Of a DNA stretch of 64,000 nucleotides, positions 46,148 through 57,275 are shown in pieces. The notes under the pieces are model-generated. The model did no database searches. It was not told where the DNA came from and saw only the letters and a program-made list of their open reading frames with translations. Position 1 is the stretch's first letter. Each line of letters begins with the position of its first letter. This DNA is from Allolobophora icterica. Lineage: Eukaryota; Annelida; Clitellata; Crassiclitellata; Lumbricidae. The position numbers and the translations under genes were made by a program. Location: contig OY744613.1 of NCBI GenBank assembly GCA_963556255.1, positions 40,643,409-40,707,408 on the forward strand, read 5' to 3'.

Positions 46148-47135
46148 TGCATGTGTCTTTCAAACTAATTTTCCATTTTTCTTTTATGAACGTTCTTAAA
46201 TCAGTTGGACAAGTAATGAAGAATTGATCTTTCGATATCAAATTCTCTAACCCTTCATAGGTTTCTTCATAACCTGCTAATTGTATCCACTGTCTGAGAT
46301 ATCTGCGCAGTCTTTCGATGAACTGGGATGGACTTTCCACTGGTTCACACCTACACTCCTTAAATTTTCTCCTGTATCCACCCTCAGTGAGATGGAACCT
46401 TTTAAGTAGATGTTCTTTTAGACAATCATAACTCTGAGCCTCAACAGGAGTAAGCCTTTGATAAACCTCTAAAGCTCTAGACTCCAAATGACGGGCTAAT
46501 GTCAGAGACCAGAGTTCACGATGTACCTCATATGCCTCAGAGGTTCTTTCAAATCGCAACAAGTATGCATCAAGGCAATCCTTGCTTTCATTGAAGTTAG
46601 GAAATTTTATATTTCTGATTCCTTTTCCATAACTTCTATTATCCCCATCATTCCTCTCTGCTGTGTTCATTCTTTCTTGGCTCTCGACCTGTCTGAGGTC
46701 ATTATTCATTCGAGCTTCAATTTCCTTTACCTTGACATCAGCTTCTATTCGCTTTAATTCTAATTCCATTTGACGTTTCTCACGTTCTTCCTCAGCTAAC
46801 CTTTTCTCTTTCGCTTCCTCAGCTAACCTCTTCTCTTTCGCTTCCTCAGCTAATCTCTTCTCTCTTTCAGCTTCAGCCAATCTCTTCTCTCTTTCAGCTT
46901 CAGCCAATCTCTTCTCTCTTTCAGCTTCAGCCAATCTCTTCTCTCTTTCAGCTTCAGCCAATCTCTTCTCTCTTTCAGCTTCAGCCAATTCCTTCGCCTT
47001 CTTATCCTCTCTTTCCCTCGCTCTCTCTTCTCTCAGTTCCGTCTGTCTTTCCGTCAAAAACTTCTTCAGATCATCTCCTTCATACCCCAAATCTCTGGCT
47101 AACTTGAACCACTGTTGGTAATCACTAGTTGCCAT
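46119..47135 (-). CDS. Gypsy gag protein
   Basis: 338 residues from ATG at 47135. The N-terminus, YQQWFKLARDLGYEGDDLKKFL, is followed by a charged coiled coil (about 35-150) made of tandem EREKRLAEA heptad-like repeats. A SCAN/gag-like helical domain begins at about 172: KFPNFNESKDCLDAYLLRFE, LARHLESRALEVYQRLTP, KRFHLTEGGYRRKFK and QFIERLRRYL. Such gags are common in invertebrate and fish Ty3/Gypsy elements. The repeats have probably expanded by slippage. The frame runs out near 46119, where the knuckle frame overlaps. Confidence 0.8.
   Translation of the reverse strand: MATSDYQQWFKLARDLGYEGDDLKKFLTERQTELREERAREREDKKAKELAEAEREKRLAEAEREKRLAEAEREKRLAEAEREKRLAEAEREKRLAEEAKEKRLAEEAKEKRLAEEEREKRQMELELKRIEADVKVKEIEARMNNDLRQVESQERMNTAERNDGDNRSYGKGIRNIKFPNFNESKDCLDAYLLRFERTSEAYEVHRELWSLTLARHLESRALEVYQRLTPVEAQSYDCLKEHLLKRFHLTEGGYRRKFKECRCEPVESPSQFIERLRRYLRQWIQLAGYEETYEGLENLISKDQFFITCPTDLRTFIKEKWKISLKDTCIVIHRSTRL
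46815..46990 (-). repeat. Tandem repeat within gag coiled coil
   Basis: Five or so near-identical 30-bp units encode AEAEREKRL; related units encode AEEAKEKRL. Confidence 0.9.
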
Positions 47136-47461
47136 TCTTACTCATTTACTCTTTGCTGAGTATTAGATAAACAATCTATGTATGATTAAAACAAATCAAT
47201 AACCTTGCGCTATATAAACTTGACAGTTTAAACTGGACTGATACCTCTTGTACGTAAATAAATAGTCTATGCTAGAACGTCACAAATTCAACTGGCTTTT
47301 TGCACAAAGCCCAATGTGAAAACACGCTATCGGTTAAAATCTAAGTTAACTGTCTCGATTTTCACAAATCAAACAATTCTACCGAACTGATATAAGTTTA
47401 AATGATAGTTTATCCAATGTCAGTAATTATTTCTCATATCCCGGACGTTGAGGCCACATAA
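47136..47461 (-). promoter_or_regulatory. Gypsy leader with primer-binding site
   Basis: Non-coding leader. Immediately inside the 5' LTR, after five bases, the minus strand reads TGGCCTCAACGTCCGGGA, a plausible tRNA primer site beginning TGG. The matching tRNA was not identified. Confidence 0.5.
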
Positions 47462-47521
47462 TGTAGTGGCTATATTAAAGTCACTATTTCCTTCGTCGAG
47501 CTTGGCTGATGAAATAATCAC

Positions 47522-49910
47522 TAGTGTGGTCCAAAAAACATTTTTGTTTAAAGGTCAAAGTTAGAACCCACAATTGGAGTCCATCTATTGAAAAACTAAT
47601 ATGCTGAAAATTTCAACCAATTTGAACCATATTTAGGGGTTGCACAAGTCAACCAAAGTATGTTATGCATACTTCAAATCCACACGATGTATTGATGGCA
47701 AACAAACATCGGTTACAAAAGCGTTACAATGTATTCATGGTTTCAGCAATTAAACTCTGTGATTAAATAGCATTTTGTGTTCACAAACTGCAAGTTTCAG
47801 ACCGAAAATAACGTCAGAAATGTTTCGATATGTCATCATTGAGTAGCAGTCGTTTCCATACTGCCATAATGTCTTCCTGTTCGGGTCAAGATATTGATGG
47901 CGATGCGCATTAAAAACTAAAGGCAAAATACTGTTTCATATGTCAGGATTGAGTTTTAATCCTGGATTAGCTCTATACACCTCTCTCTGCTGTGTCGTTG
48001 ACTACTTCGAGTGTCATCACGACTTCGTGTGATTTAAGATAATCTTGATAATCATTCCAGCTTTTCATTGTAAACTGCAGAAATGAATCCTTTGATGCCA
48101 GGATATGAAAAATTGTACTGTATTGGTGGTGATAAAAGAACTGAGTGACCGTTTGTTAACATCAACAGATGTCAGCTTGGGAAGTGGGTGCTTCGATCCA
48201 TGCTGCTGACACAAATTGTCTACCATTCTTTCTTTCTGAGCAAACTCAGTGATTGGATCGAAGAAAGCCAGTCCAACTAAGACCTCACTCAGGTACCACA
48301 GATGTCTATGAAATGCTGTAGTGGAGGCCTGACGAATTTCTTGGTTTCTGTATTCAGCCAATTGTTGAAGAAAGCGAAGATCGTTTGCAGAAGCCGAGAG
48401 AGGACAGGGAGCTTGAAACCATGCCTGGACGTACACATTACAGATAAATAGAAGGAGATTGAAGATACCCGTTTCATCGACTGGCTTCAGTTTGAATTGA
48501 GATCAAACATCCACATCTTGAATGAATATATTATTCTCGCCATCCAACGAGCCCGATGAAAAGTTCCAGGTGCTGTAAAGTGAATTCCTCGAATTGGTGC
48601 TCCACCAAGAAAAATGATTAGTACAAATTCAAGAAGCTCCTTATAGTCATCTCTTTGATGATTGGCCTCCAGCTTTGTTTCATAACTCAGTTAAATAACT
48701 TGCCTTCTGATTTCAGACAGCAGTGGATCTACCAGATCCACTGCTGTCTCAAATCTACTTGAGTTCGACGCCAATGGTCACGCTAACGGCGATATATAAG
48801 GATATCTGGATCAGTGGAGGGAGCAATTTTCATGACACTGAATTCAGCAACGATTTCCATCACATGGTGACTACCTGCTAGATTAAGTTCCAGCCAGGTC
48901 CATTTTCTATCAGAGTGCATTCATGAGCAGTATTGCTCGCTGTGGTGTCAATGCACATCCCCTTAATCTTCGTTCTCAGGTTCCAGTCATCAAGACATCG
49001 GATCACGGCACATTCCTGAGCTTCTCCAGTGCCTGAGTTAATCTTCGGGACAAAAAGAAGTTCTATTCCAATACTAGACACAATAACAGGCAGCCAATCT
49101 ACCTTCTCGCAGCCAGTGATGTCGGGCAACAGCTTACCGTCCCAATGCACAATCTGGAGAATTCATTTTCATCGTACTGGCGAGCTCTTCTCGATATAAT
49201 CTTCTGGCTTGGCGAATAGAACTGCGACTCAAAGGCAAGCCTCGAACATCATGGCCAAGAGGCAATTAAGAGGTTGAGCAGTAGTAGCCAATATAGATGT
49301 GGTGATTTCCTGTCAGTGACTTTAGTTCGATCCAATGCTACAGCTACCCGATTAATCACAAAGGCTTGCTTAGCTGTTTATAACATAGTTGTTCTTTATT
49401 CATCCTCTTTGATAGACTACCACAACCTGAGTCACTGTTCTCCTCAGACGTGTCTTTATCACTGCTGCTCGACACCAGATCTCCTTGCTTGTTAGAACCT
49501 CCACATCATTCTTTAATCTCTCACGCCGCTCTTCTGCAGCTTTCGCTTTAATAAGTTTCTTATCCATTTTAAGAATCAAGATTCTATCATCTTCTGCCAT
49601 ATAACCCCTTCGACCTTCTCTCTGAGCAACTATAGGAAAGCCCAGTTAATAAAAGTAAGTACTAATTACATATAAGTAGATAAACAGTAAACATGTGCAA
49701 GAAGAATTAAGTATACAGAATTTTGCAGATGCATGCCCATCAAATAGCAGGGTGCGTGAAACTTTCAGTCACTTGTGCAACCCCTAAATATTCTCAAATT
49801 TAGATGAAATTGCACCTGAATTATTTTTTTGTATAATGGACTAAATTGGCACCTTCTAATATTAAGAAACTGAAACTTTATTTTTTGCCATGCAGTCGTG
49901 GACCACACTA
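47522..49910 (-). mobile_element. Divergent hAT-like transposon, copy 4
   Basis: Starts TAGTGTGGTCCAAAAAA and ends GTGGACCACACTA, with a perfect 8-bp TSD, ATAATCAC (47514-47521 and 49911-49918). The imperfect inverted ends extend about 140 bp and share ATTTAGGGGTTGCACAAG. Removing it restores the LTR sequence seen at 31154-31631. It is a different subfamily from copies 1 to 3. Confidence 0.93.
48065..49600 (-). pseudogene. Transposase of hAT-like copy 4
   Basis: Three pieces in order on the minus strand: a charged N-terminus (49600-49400, KLIKAKAAEERRERLKNDVE); MHWDGKLLPDITG ... KGMCIDTTASNTA (49150-48878), with both Asp blocks; and LRFLQQLAEYRNQEIRQAS ... SEVLVGLAFFDPI (48436-48065). The CRHH region is degraded and several stops intervene. 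This copy helps define HWDGK and DTTASN as the conserved blocks. Confidence 0.7.
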
Positions 49911-50743
49911 ATAATCACTTTACATCAAATACTCTGCTATATCAGAAACATCAGACAATATGATAGTGTTTTGTTGATTATTTTAAAATAGACAGTTTCA
50001 CATGTAAATAAAGCCTAACTACCTAATAGCGGCGTTATTCTCTAGAATATATATTATTTGAACAGCTTATCTGATCTTGAGGTAGATTCAACAGCTTTTT
50101 AGTTCTGTAGGTCACGAAAGTGTAATGCCGTAAAACCAGTTCCCGAATACAACGTCTTCATGTAGAAAAGTCTATCTCGGCTGTAGATGCGGACAAATCT
50201 CCTTTCGTCGCAAAGTTATAAAGTACAGCGAACTATTTTCGTTACTCCCGAAGTCAAACGTAGATCGCAATTGGTAACGATCCCACAGTTAGTGATAACG
50301 GTTCGTGAATCCGATCAGATAATCCAGGTGTCACAAACAAACTGCGCCGGATAATCGTTCTCGCACTTCCACGAAACATCCGTATATCGATTCCTTAACT
50401 TGCTGGTCAAGTTATTAAGCTTCCGACACGTAATACTTTGAAGTAGTCGAAAGAATTACTGCCGTTTTCATCACAAATTCAGAGCGATACCACATCCGCC
50501 CAAACCGATCTCCACAACATTCGAAGATCCCTGCCGAAGCTTCTGTTTCGTTGCGTCTTTGGTCGCCATAGTAACGTGACCTCTCAGTTGACTGACCTCA
50601 ACGGTTCATTTAAATACTTAAGTATTATTTATATAGAGCCGCTATTTTTCTAACTATACGCCGCTGTCAATTATCTGGCTTATACTATACTTATATATAT
50701 TAATGAGATAAACAAGTTATTTTAAAAGTCTTGTACCGCTACA

Positions 50744-51190
50744 GTCAGTGACAGACAAAATGCATTTTGTTGATGAAAAGGCGAAGGTGAATGCCGCATG
50801 ATACGTTTTCGCCTACTTCCAGAATTAATTTCAGATAGCAAGCGTCTGCTACCAGCTGGATTAATCTTTCAGCAAGACGGCGCAACCGGCGCATACTGCT
50901 CGTCTCACGCAAGATTAGCTCAATGTCAATTGCCCTGGTATCATTGAGAAGGACCAATGGCCCCCAAACTCCCCGAATTTGAACCCGCTGGATTACGTGT
51001 GGGGAGCTATGCTGGAGAAATACCACAATCCGCGACCAAAGCCAAAAACGACAACAGAATTGAAGGTCACATTGGAGTTGATATGGGAAGATTTACCTAT
51101 GGAACCTATCAACAAAGCCATCAAAAACTTTACAAAGAGACTCGGAACATGTGTGGGGACTGGTGGTGGACACATTGAACACAATGTTTG
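50744..51190 (+). pseudogene. Mariner transposase C-terminal part
   Basis: Encodes AGLIFQQDGA (second catalytic Asp block) and, after frame changes, NPLDYVWGAMLEKYHNPRPK with the third Asp. LKVTLELIWEDLPMEPINKA and NFTKRLGTCV follow and end the protein. NPLDY rather than NPIE points to mariner-type DDD chemistry. Several frameshifts make it inactive. Confidence 0.75.
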
Positions 51191-51470
51191 AAGCAATATC
51201 AACTCTGTTTGATACCAATTATTTCAGATATGACAATAAAATCGTTTTTGTTACTTTTTGTTACTTTTTGTTGGATCATCAAAAACAGTGGGTGGACTCA
51301 GTAAAAGTGGCATAACTTTGGCTTTGTTCGAGATATTTTGTTGAAATTTGGCTGTTATATGTAAATATGAATTACCTTTCAGCCAGGAAAACTTGATTTA
51401 AAAATACCTACTATTGGCCGAAATATTAGCAAAAATCTGTAGGGAGTTACTTTTTTTGGCCCACCCTGTA

Positions 51471-51714
51471 GATTGCATGCAGCGAGAGCAGAGAAAATTT
51501 CACAGCCCTTCCTGCTGCTGGTTTTGGTACGATCTAGAGCAGCTGCAAAATCACAGATAACTACAGATATTATATATATTGTTCGTCTGCCCTGCTTTGG
51601 TGACCAAGCAGGCGTTGAAGGTTCTGGCTCTCTTTCTGAGCTATTTGATGACGCCTCTTCCTCAGATGACGTTTCCAACAGAGAAACCCCCTCCCTACAA
51701 CTGTACTTGCACAA
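51471..51714 (-). pseudogene. Transposase N-terminal part, hAT-like copy 2
   Basis: Reads LETSSEEEASSNSSEREPEP, AAALDRTKTSSRK and IFSALAACNLQ, close to residues 9-76 of copy 1. It ends at the mariner TA target and continues after it at 30697. Confidence 0.8.
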
Positions 51715-52584
51715 TTTCGTTCCTCACGCTATGCAACTGCTGCTGATCCTGCCAGCGCTCTGTCTTATGGTTTTGCGATTGCAAGTGTGACAGTACATCA
51801 ATGCCTGCAGTGGAACCATGTCGTCCTTTCTCACGCTGTACTTTGAAAAACTACCGATCCTCTTCTATCTTGCTTATAGTTATGGCATCTTGAATAGGCG
51901 CTCGTGAACAGGCTTGCGCTTGGCCATCGAGTGGCGTTTTGAAATTTTGTAGTTACGATTACGATACGATGACGAAGCACAACATTAAATAATTCCTGCA
52001 GGGAATCCTTGAAGCATCGCGCTTTCCCTCTTTGATTTCAGGCTTTCTCGAAATATTTTGCCATTCCTTGCGATGACGTTGTAGCTAATCCCAAACATGG
52101 AGTTTATCCCTCGTTGGAATCCGTGATCTTACCAAATTAGAAGGCATAGTGTCGTAAGAACGTTTCTTTAATTCCATCATCCAGACTCTGATTCCTTTGT
52201 GTATGGAAATGGAACAACACCCTGAAACCTCTGCCCTGCTTCGCATAACTGAAGTAATCTTCAGTACTGCCAATTACCCAAATCTCAGTTTTCTCAGTCA
52301 ATTTGCCACCTCACATGTGAAATGACACTATAATCTAACATAGTAATTAAATACTACAAGAAGAAGATCGAAAACACGAGGAACAGACATACATCAAAAT
52401 TATGGCCAAATCGAGGAAGATCACCGGGTTCCTGATTTAGGTCGACTGGCGCAAGTCCTAAATGCTCAGCTATCAACATATAATTTCGGATATACAGTTT
52501 ACACATGAATAGGCATGATAATTCGACCTGGCCGTTAAAATATATATGAGTTGAAAATATCATGTGCATCATAAAAACACCCTA

Positions 52585-52657
52585 ATATATATATATATAT
52601 ATATTACTGTATATTAAGAAATATATAACAAGACCTAGCTATATATATATATATATA
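52585..52657. repeat. AT arrays with ACAAGACCTAG words
   Basis: Short (AT)n runs separated by AACAAGACCTAGCT. The same word recurs at about 52875 and 52907. Confidence 0.8.
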
Positions 52658-52821
52658 CTAGTGTATTTGCCCGTCATATTATGACGTCATATTATAGGCC
52701 TATATGTATCCTTGGTTATCGCCGTCGTCAAGACGGCAGGTTTATGTTTCACAATAGAACAGAACCCGTTTGTGACGTAGCGTTTATCGTCGGACGGACA
52801 CTATATGGAAACCATATGTAC

Positions 52822-52826
<5 letters not shown>
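52658..52826 (-). repeat. Second copy of the 4424-4620 dispersed repeat
   Basis: Opposite orientation, starting ACTAGTGTATTTGCCCGTCA. It is about 30 bp shorter than the other copy. It adjoins (AT)n at both sides and contains TAGGCCTA at 52695. Confidence 0.6.
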
Positions 52827-52875
<49 letters not shown>

Positions 52876-52926
52876 CAAGACCTAGACCATATATATATAT
52901 ATATAACAAGACCTAGCTATATATAT
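52827..52926. repeat. (AT)n microsatellites
   Basis: AT arrays at 52827-52873, 52889-52904 and 52917-52928, with ACAAGACCTAG spacers, lead into the truncated hAT end. Confidence 0.9.
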
Positions 52927-53250
52927 ATAGAGAGAGGGCGAGTCGCCCGGGCGGCACTTTTGCAGGGGCGACAAAATAGGGCTGAAGAAAATATAAAAAG
53001 TGACTTTTGGATAAAAATGAAAAATTAGGGAGAAAGAAAGAAAGAAAAGGAAGGAAAGAAAGCATTCCGTCACTTTGGTCAAGTCGGCTTCCGTTGATCG
53101 TTAGGGGCGGCATCACTCTTAGAGGTATACGTTAAACACTAAAAAGATTGCAGAAAAGGAGGCGGAATCGCATTAATCTACTAAACAGTCTACTTTAAAG
53201 AATATTTTTGCTATGCTGTCCTTCATAATCATAATATATAGGCCCTATGC

Positions 53251-54069
53251 CAGGGGTGTCAAACCTTTTTCAGTGGCGGGCCAAGGTGTCGAAGGCTCCT
53301 GAGCAAAATGTGGTAGGGATCGAGGCTCGGTGAGATAATTTTGCAAAACTAAATCTTAAATGGTGCATCTTTTAACATAGAAACAGTCAAATGATGTAGG
53401 GCTTTGTAGGCCTATAAAATTTAAATTTTGATCTTCATTATCAGTCACGAACATCACATAAAACTCATAAAGTCTAAGGTCAATGTATTCTTGTTGGCCT
53501 ATTGTTCATAAATAACTCAACATTATCTTATTCTGATATTTAAAAATTAGAATAATCCTCTGTCAAACGCATAGTAAGCTCGCAATAAAAATTAAGGAGT
53601 TAAGTTTGAATGAAATGTCTCACCAGTGTACATCAAGGAAACATTTACTCAATTTTACTGATTAGTAACAGTGGCGCTGGAAACTTGACACTGTTTTCTT
53701 TTGACCAGAGTAGGGATGTCAGGCTGCATATCTACAGCTAACGCTACTCTGAGATTTGCATGTAGATTTGAGTCAGTCAGACATGATCTATGTCTTGTCT
53801 TAACATAAGTAGGCCTACGAGGCTACGAGCTGGCAAACAAACACAATATCCGAGCAGCATGTGATCGTAAATGAGGAAAAGTTTCTCTGGGCAGTTGCTG
53901 ATAAAACATCTTCACTTCTGTACTTATGTATTTGGTATTGACTGTGAAAAATTAAAAAAATCGAACACTTATTCTCAAATTTTTTAGTCTTTAGGCATAC
54001 AGCCGAGGGCCAGAAAAAAATCATCGGCGGGCTAGAAATGGCCCGCGGGCCTGCTCTTTGACATCACTG
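53251..54069. mobile_element. hAT MITE (819 bp)
   Basis: The ends CAGGGGTGTCAAA and TTTGACATCACTG are paired with GGCGGGCCA and GGCCCGCGGGCC just inside. The flanks CCCTATGC (53243-53250) and CCATATGC (54070-54077) form an 8-bp TSD with one mismatch. CAGGGGTGTCAAAC ends are common in hAT families of many animals. Confidence 0.9.
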
Positions 54070-54827
54070 CCATATGCGCTATACGTAGGCTATAGGTATC
54101 TAAACGAATTAATGACTTAGAATAAAATTTAATCACAAACTATCAATGTCACTACCACAGCTTAGTTTGGTCCTCTTTTTAAAATTAATCTTAAAATTGG
54201 TCTGGTTTTGAAACTACCACTTATCCTTTCAACGGAGTTTAGTAGTAGGCCTATTCTGATAGTATTCAGTTATTTTCGAATTTGGGTTACTCGCTATTTA
54301 CATTTTCCTTTTGCGTTATTGAAATAATGCTGCAGACTGCAGTTGTTTCACAATGTTTACTAACTATAAACATATTATACTGTCATCCGGTAAATAAAAT
54401 ACAATGTTTAATTGTTTAATTTGATTGTTATTAAAATCTAAAATTGTTCTGCACACAAAAAGCTCGCAAGATAACGTTAATAGCATAGGCCTAGCCTAAT
54501 GATAATAATGGTAATTATAACACAGGCCTAACATGTAGGCCCTATACAAGTATGCACACTAGGGTGGGGCAAATAGTGGTTGCCTCAACCAGACAATGAT
54601 AAATAGAAGCTCCCTCATCTACTAGTTAATGAAATAATTAATTTTCATATTCTGTATCATGTCTAGGGGTCGCAACTTTAAAAGATGTGTGTCGTAATAT
54701 ATTTCATTAGAAATAAATAACAAATTCATTAATCTTATTACAATAGGGTCATAGAAACTCATTAATTGCTACTATAATATATTACACAATCGCTTTAATA
54801 CACAAATTACACACTACACAGTACACT
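54070..54827. other. Family A hAT interior
   Basis: Non-coding, homologous to copy 1. Three TAGGCCTA octamers are in or near it (53810, 54246, 54486). Confidence 0.5.
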
Positions 54828-55219
54828 ACAATATTGTATTGTATTTCAAAACTTATAAGCGCCCAGTGCGACAGTCCTCGGGAATAAAGGCAAATTTAAA
54901 GACAACGAAAAGCTGTGGCAGGACCACCGGATAGTACTGCAGCCCGGGCCGAAGGAGGAAGCTGATTCCACAATGAAGGGCCAATAGTAACGAGACTGGG
55001 CCATCACCGTTCTCACTCGGGGAACAAATGAGTCGAGTCGATCAGAGGAGCGAAGAGGGCGAAGGGAGCTAGCTGAAGTAGGAATACGTAATGGGTCACA
55101 GAGGTATTTAGGAGCAAGTCCTAGGTAAGATCGGCAAATATGGATAAGTACCTTAAGTTGGAACGAGACTGGACCATCACCGTTCTCACTGGGGGAACAA
55201 ATAAGTCATATATGTACCT

Positions 55220-55618
55220 TTAGTTGGATGCGGGATTCCAGTGAAGATGTTTAAACATGAATGTGGAAATATGGGAGAATCGTGGGAGACGGGCGATTAG
55301 TCTGGCAGCTGCTTTAAGAACAGATTGTAGAGGGGAGAGATGGACTTTGGGGAGGCCAACAAAGAGGCAGTTACAGTAATCAATGCGAGAGCAGATAAAG
55401 GCATAGACAATGGAGGTTAAGACTGGAGAGGAGACAGATCTTCGGATAGCTTTGAGACGTCGGAGAAGGTAGTAGCACAAGCGGGTGAGATTAGAGATAT
55501 GGTCAGAAAAAGAAAGGGAGCTATCAAGAATTACGGACAGATGCCGAGAAGGTATAAGAACGAAAGCTCTGAGATAAAAGAGGGTAGTCAACTTTGGCCA
55601 TTTGTTGACGAGTGTCAA
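55220..55618 (-). pseudogene. RT fragment of LINE F
   Basis: Shows LSVILDSSLSFSDHISNLTRL, RRLKAIRRSVSSPV, SRIDYCNCLFVGLP and LQSVLKAAARLIARLP, nearly the same as LINE A. The palm region upstream is shifted by indels. Confidence 0.8.
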
Positions 55619-56008
55619 ACCAAATCAATTGGGTCTTTGCTGGGTGTAAAGAAAACAGGTTTAAGGACAGCCATGCGTGAAGGTCATGAAAGAGAGTATC
55701 AATACGAGCAATAAGAAACAGCAGAGTATACGGGGCCCATGCACGCAGACCTGGGCGTCATCAGGATAGAGTCGACCAGTGGTTAAATTTGTTACAAAGA
55801 TGAGGGAAATATCAGCTGTATAAAGCAGGTAAAGGAGTGGGCCAAGTACTGAGCCCTGGGGACACCAAACTTGACAGTAACCCAGTGTGTTCTGGAGTCA
55901 CCCCAGATTATCGTTTGTGTGCGATCTGTAAGATAGGACCGGAACCAAACAAGAGAGGAGCCCTGAGACCACTTGAGGACTTGAGACGTTGCAGGAGGAT
56001 CTCATAGT

Positions 56009-57145
56009 CAATGTTCCCTCTAATTTTCTGGAGTCTGTGTGCGCATAAAATTTCTTTTGTGCAACATTGTACAAGGAGAGTAAACTTTTGTGCGCATTGC
56101 GGAGTCGGCGGATAATCCTAAACTAGGACTGAAGTATGAAAAGTTGCCGAAGCTATATCATATCACGCTGCACCACGCTACTAATAATTTCCAGAAATTC
56201 GAATGTGTAGTTTTTACTCTGCCAACGTTCATGTAAGCATACATACTTTGCCATGTGCTCATTAATGTCTTGGACCGAAAGCAATAAATTATTCATTTTT
56301 ACAGCTAATATAACACTACCAATCAACACTTTTTTACATCGGGTTTTGACCTCTTTCGTTCAAGAACAGTTTGCCGCATGCATGTCCTTTTCAGCTGGGG
56401 TTTCAAGGAGCATGGTAAATAACCCTCCCCGAAGAGCAGGATTTTCATTTCGAAGTTTTTGAATGCTTGATAGATGCATCTTACTTGAAAGATCGCGTTT
56501 TAAGAAATCTAGCTCACATGAAGTCTCCCACACTCTTCCAGTTGAGAAATCTCCTGCAGTGTTCGCATCATGGCAAACCAAGCAGACGACTCCAATGTCT
56601 TCATCGAACGAGAATATTTCGCGAATTTTTAATCGCACCGTGCATGGTGATTGTGTTGACTGATTTCAACAACCTCATCCAGCCTTTCACTTTTAATTAA
56701 CTCAAGTTCGTTTTCGCTTCAGACCTTTAGTCTGCGCCATTTTGTATCGATAATGATGTCGACTGAATTTATGTGATAAAACTGATAATATTATTTTAAA
56801 TAATTATCATCTCATAAGTCATAACCGCGCGTCTTGCAAAATCGTAACAGGAAAACGAGACCTGAAGTTGGCCATTGCATAGATCTATTAAGAGTTCGGA
56901 AGAAAGCTCTGGTTGCGTGGGACGCGCCATTTGTATTTAGAACGACGTGTTGAAATAATATTATGTGCAAAAACAGTTTTTTGGAGAAAGAATTAGAGGA
57001 AACATTGAGAATGACGTGAATGAAATATGTGCAACAAACATTTTTTTAGATAAAAAAATGTTTTGTGCGCTCCATGTTTTCTTGTGTGCGCTCGTCTCAC
57101 GACCTGTGCGTGCGCGCACACGCGCACAGCTTAGAGGGAACAGTG
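56009..57145 (-). mobile_element. hAT element with transposase remnant
   Basis: The ends CAATGTTCCCTCTAA and TTAGAGGGAACAGTG are inverted repeats. The 8-bp TSD is CTCATAGT/CTCATGGT (56001-56008 and 57146-57153, one mismatch). The right subterminal part is a run of GTGCG/CGCAC words. Similar GTTCCCTCTAA ends occur in hAT families of many animals. Confidence 0.9.
56253..56638 (-). pseudogene. hAT transposase N-terminal remnant
   Basis: LKIREIFSFDEDIGVVCLVC opens a BED-like zinc finger (CLVC ... KMHLSS). LRNENPALRGGLFTMLLETP follows, and SVQDINEHMAKYV-like text lies beyond a frame change. The catalytic region is absent. Confidence 0.6.
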
Positions 57146-57275
57146 CTCATGGTCAACCATGTCAAAGGCAGCAGAGATGTCAAATAGAGCTAGCAACGAG
57201 ATCTGTGATCTGTCAAACGCAGTGTAGCTACCAGAGAGGAAAGATAAGAGGACAGTTTAAGTAGAGTTTCTGCAA

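Larger units (their letters stand above)
31154..50743 (-). mobile_element. Ty3/Gypsy-type LTR element with internal deletion
   Basis: A 5-bp TSD, GTCAG, flanks the whole element (31149-31153 and 50744-50748). The LTRs begin and end TGTAG...CTACA. Coding order on the minus strand is gag, zinc knuckle, protease, integrase zinc-binding domain and integrase C-terminus. Reverse transcriptase, RNase H and the integrase DDE core are absent. It hosts a MITE and two hAT-like elements. Confidence 0.88.
47462..50743 (-). repeat. 5' LTR of Gypsy element, interrupted
   Basis: Full-length LTR of about 885 bp, in two parts (47462-47521 and 49919-50743) around hAT-like copy 4. It keeps the 405-bp middle that the other LTR lacks. 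Confidence 0.88.
30700..51468 (+). mobile_element. Mariner-like element split by LTR retrotransposon
   Basis: The inverted ends are CAGGGTGGGCCAAAAAA and its complement TTTTTTTGGCCCACCCTG, flanked by TA (30698-30699 and 51469-51470). Its own sequence is 30700-31153 plus 50749-51468, about 1.2 kb. The terminal 250 bp at both ends match in inverted orientation. Confidence 0.88.
29795..52584 (-). mobile_element. Divergent hAT-like transposon, copy 2 (outermost of nest)
   Basis: The ends are TAGGGTTTGTC at 29795 and the inverted ATAAAAACACCCTA at 52584, each touching (AT)n. The terminal 150 bp on both sides match copy 1 at 9108-12322. Only 29795-30699 and 51469-52584 belong to it; the rest is a mariner with everything nested inside. 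The mariner junction falls within the transposase gene, and removing the insert rebuilds the sequence found in copy 1 (GCATATAGATTG in copy 1 versus GCCTATAGATTG here). Confidence 0.85.
54828..57275 (-). mobile_element. 5'-truncated LINE F, A family
   Basis: Minus-strand LINE with the ATACA-type tail at 54828-54850, the same family as LINE A. A hAT element splits it at 56009-57145. The RT text resumes beyond as DRSQISLLALFDISAAFD. The 5' end lies near 57275. Confidence 0.82.
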
